Assembly: GCA_050952845.1 (NCBI GenBank)
Contig: JBMNLP010000001.1
Location: forward strand, 310,001 to 374,000
Reading direction: 5' to 3'
Length of the DNA: 64,000 bases
DNA from: JAGVSV01 sp050952845
GTDB taxonomy: Bacteria; Bacillota; Clostridia; Christensenellales; Aristaeellaceae
Under the pieces are notes generated by a model, which saw only the letters and a program-made list of their open reading frames with translations, had not been told where the DNA came from and made no database searches. The position numbers were made by a program, and so were the translations under genes. Positions 62,693 to 64,000 of the stretch are shown piece by piece. Numbering within the stretch: the first letter of the stretch is position 1; the number at the start of each line of letters is the position of its first letter.

Positions 62693-63569
62693 TAGCGCCC
62701 CATCCGCGGCGCAGGACAGGCTGCTGAGCATCCGCACTTACACGGCGCCGGATGAACCGCAGATCGCGGTCATGCACCTGCGCCACGGCGCAACCAACCT
62801 GCACGCGCACGACTGCTACGAAATCGTGCTCGTGCAGGAGGGGTCGTGCCTGCACGAAACGGGCGGCCGCACGGTGCTGCTGATGGCGGGCGACCTGTTC
62901 ATCATCCGCCCCGGCGACATGCACCGTTACATCAGCAACCACGACATCGCCCTGTTCAACTGTCTGTTCACGCTGTCGGCGCTGGGCGAAGCCGGCCAGG
63001 AGCTGCGGCGGACAGCGGGCGGCGCCCGCCTGTTCGCATCGCAGAGCGACTACTTAGACCGCGTGCACCTGAGCCTGCCCGGCCGCATGGCGATGACCAG
63101 GCGCCTGGAAGGCATGATGGCTGTCATAAAGGAGCGCGCCGAAGGCTGGCAGGTGCAGCTGCGCGCCGAGCTGACGCTGTTGGCGGTGCAGTGCGCGCGC
63201 CTGTTTGCGGAATTGACGCAGGCGGACGGCGACAAGCGGTTGTATTTAGGCTATGTGTCTAAAGCCCTGCAGTACATCGACGCGCACCACGCCGACGATC
63301 TGTCCATCAGCGAAATCGCCAGGCAGGCGGGCGTGTCCCCCGACTACTTCACGCGGCAGTTCCGCCAGGTGACGGGCATCACGCCCATCGAATACCTGTG
63401 CCGCTACCGGCTGGCCAGGGCCATGGCGCTGCTGCGCCGGGGCGAGGCCGTGCAGGCGGCAGCCGGCGCGGCGGGGTTTCGCAGCCTGAGCCATTTTTCA
63501 AGGGAGTTCAAGCGGCATATCGGCACCACGCCATCCGGCTACCGCAAGGAACATATGCTTACACATTAA
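62673..63569 (+). CDS. AraC-family transcriptional regulator (copy 2)
   Basis: A 298-residue protein as at 12089-12985; Glu replaces Asp in APDEPQIA and Ile replaces Met in MMAVIKERAEG, both outside the helix-turn-helix region. About 13 bases differ. The DNA-binding residues are identical, so both copies should recognise the same site. Confidence 0.93.
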   Translation: MSFSLTDSAPSAAQDRLLSIRTYTAPDEPQIAVMHLRHGATNLHAHDCYEIVLVQEGSCLHETGGRTVLLMAGDLFIIRPGDMHRYISNHDIALFNCLFTLSALGEAGQELRRTAGGARLFASQSDYLDRVHLSLPGRMAMTRRLEGMMAVIKERAEGWQVQLRAELTLLAVQCARLFAELTQADGDKRLYLGYVSKALQYIDAHHADDLSISEIARQAGVSPDYFTRQFRQVTGITPIEYLCRYRLARAMALLRRGEAVQAAAGAAGFRSLSHFSREFKRHIGTTPSGYRKEHMLTH

Positions 63570-63584
63570 AGCTTACACATTAAA
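63557..63584. repeat. Tandem 14-bp repeat at gene junction (copy 2)
   Basis: The same GCTTACACATTAAA doublet as at 12973-13000. It predates the separation of the two copies. Confidence 0.9.
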
Positions 63585-63596
63585 GGAGGAAACAAC

Positions 63597-64000
63597 ATGG
63601 CACTGAAATGCGCAGTCGTCGGCATGGGCGGCATCGGCAATACCCATGCAGGCATCTACAAGGACAACCCGCTGTCCGAGCTGGTCGCGGTATGCGACAT
63701 CGTGAAGGAAAAGGCGGACGCCGCGGCGGAAAAGCTCGGCGTCAAGGCATTCTACTCGCTCAAGGACATGCTGGCAGCCATGCCGGAAATCGATGTGGTT
63801 TCCGTGACCACATCGGGTTATGACAACGGCTCCATGCACTTTGAGCCCGCGATGGAAGCGCTGCAGGCGGGTAAAAACGTGCTGGTGGAGAAGCCCATCT
63901 GCGCGGACGTTCGCGACGCCAGGGAGCTGGTGGCCTACGCCGCCCGCAACAAGCTGCGCCTGGGCTGCAACCTGAACCACTATTTCACCGAGCCGGCCGA
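63597..64000 (+). CDS. Gfo/Idh/MocA-family oxidoreductase, second in operon (3' end outside window)
   Basis: The first 134 residues of the protein that is complete at 13013-14119, with Rossmann motif VVGMGGIGNTHAG and VEKPIC. Five bases differ from copy 1, all silent. Cut by the window end in the NHYFTEPA region. Confidence 0.92.
   Translation, partial: MALKCAVVGMGGIGNTHAGIYKDNPLSELVAVCDIVKEKADAAAEKLGVKAFYSLKDMLAAMPEIDVVSVTTSGYDNGSMHFEPAMEALQAGKNVLVEKPICADVRDARELVAYAARNKLRLGCNLNHYFTEPA

Larger units (their letters stand above)
50585..64000. repeat. Large direct repeat, copy 2 (cut by window end)
   Basis: Aligns to 1-13416 at constant offset 50,584. The left edge given here is only where copy 1 enters the window; the real left boundary is unknown because copy 1's upstream DNA is not seen. 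The substitutions are concentrated from 61041 onward, within the sulfatase-superfamily gene. Confidence 0.97.

Overview
The window looks like chromosomal DNA of a high-GC (about 60% by eye) Gram-positive Clostridia-type bacterium (Bacillota). The evidence is the gene content: RNase J with a YlbF-family partner, MltG, EF-P next to a CD1247-type acidic protein, KtrAB/TrkAH-type potassium uptake, a PhoB/PhoR-type pair, TsaE-TsaB-RimI, and many carbohydrate ABC transporters and AraC regulators. A gut or rumen lineage such as Christensenellales would fit, but this is inference only.

The dominant structure is a direct repeat. Bases 1-13416 align without a gap to 50585-64000 (constant offset 50,584), and both copies are cut by the window edges. 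The unit carries a DppABCDF-type ABC transporter, two small membrane proteins, an SGNH hydrolase, a membrane-anchored unknown, and then a separate transcription unit: TIM-barrel isomerase, sulfatase-superfamily enzyme, Gfo/Idh/MocA oxidoreductase, AraC regulator, second oxidoreductase, and (copy 1 only inside the window) a canonical sulfatase. I read this as a locus for uptake and intracellular breakdown of a sulfated or otherwise esterified glycan. The copies are almost identical up to about 10.45 kb and then differ by about 1.4%, nearly all silent.

Between the copies: (i) 15.67-16.68 kb, an IS630-family element whose right flank is the last ~330 nt of a 23S rRNA gene followed by 5S and a terminator, while its left flank is not rRNA; this is either a rearrangement or an assembly join. 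(ii) 17.3-26.9 kb, housekeeping genes on the + strand (RseC-like, RNase J, YlbF, MltG, endonuclease IV-like, M24 peptidase, EF-P, CD1247-type protein, TrkH/TrkA, DEDDh exonuclease). (iii) 27.0-29.4 kb, a two-component system followed by a 161-bp palindromic element. (iv) 29.4-34.6 kb, a minus-strand LplBC-type sugar transporter divergent from a GH29 alpha-L-fucosidase. (v) 34.6-38.3 kb, an ATL DNA-repair protein, a probable kinase remnant, SurE, a split ThrE-type exporter and a TraX-like protein. (vi) 38.3-42.8 kb, a solute-binding protein plus galactokinase, then TsaE-TsaB-RimI. (vii) 42.8-48.0 kb, malic enzyme with a stand-alone FakA C-terminal-like protein, divergent from cysteine desulfidase, a UroD-family enzyme and a PocR-AraC regulator. 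(viii) 48.4-50.1 kb, a phosphoribosyltransferase and a nucleobase-type permease, divergent from repeat copy 2.

No CRISPR array, phage module or tRNA was seen. The items most worth following are the 50.6-kb-spaced repeat with its abrupt divergence step, the IS630/23S junction, and the glycan locus with a sulfatase-family enzyme that has Thr in place of the formylglycine precursor.
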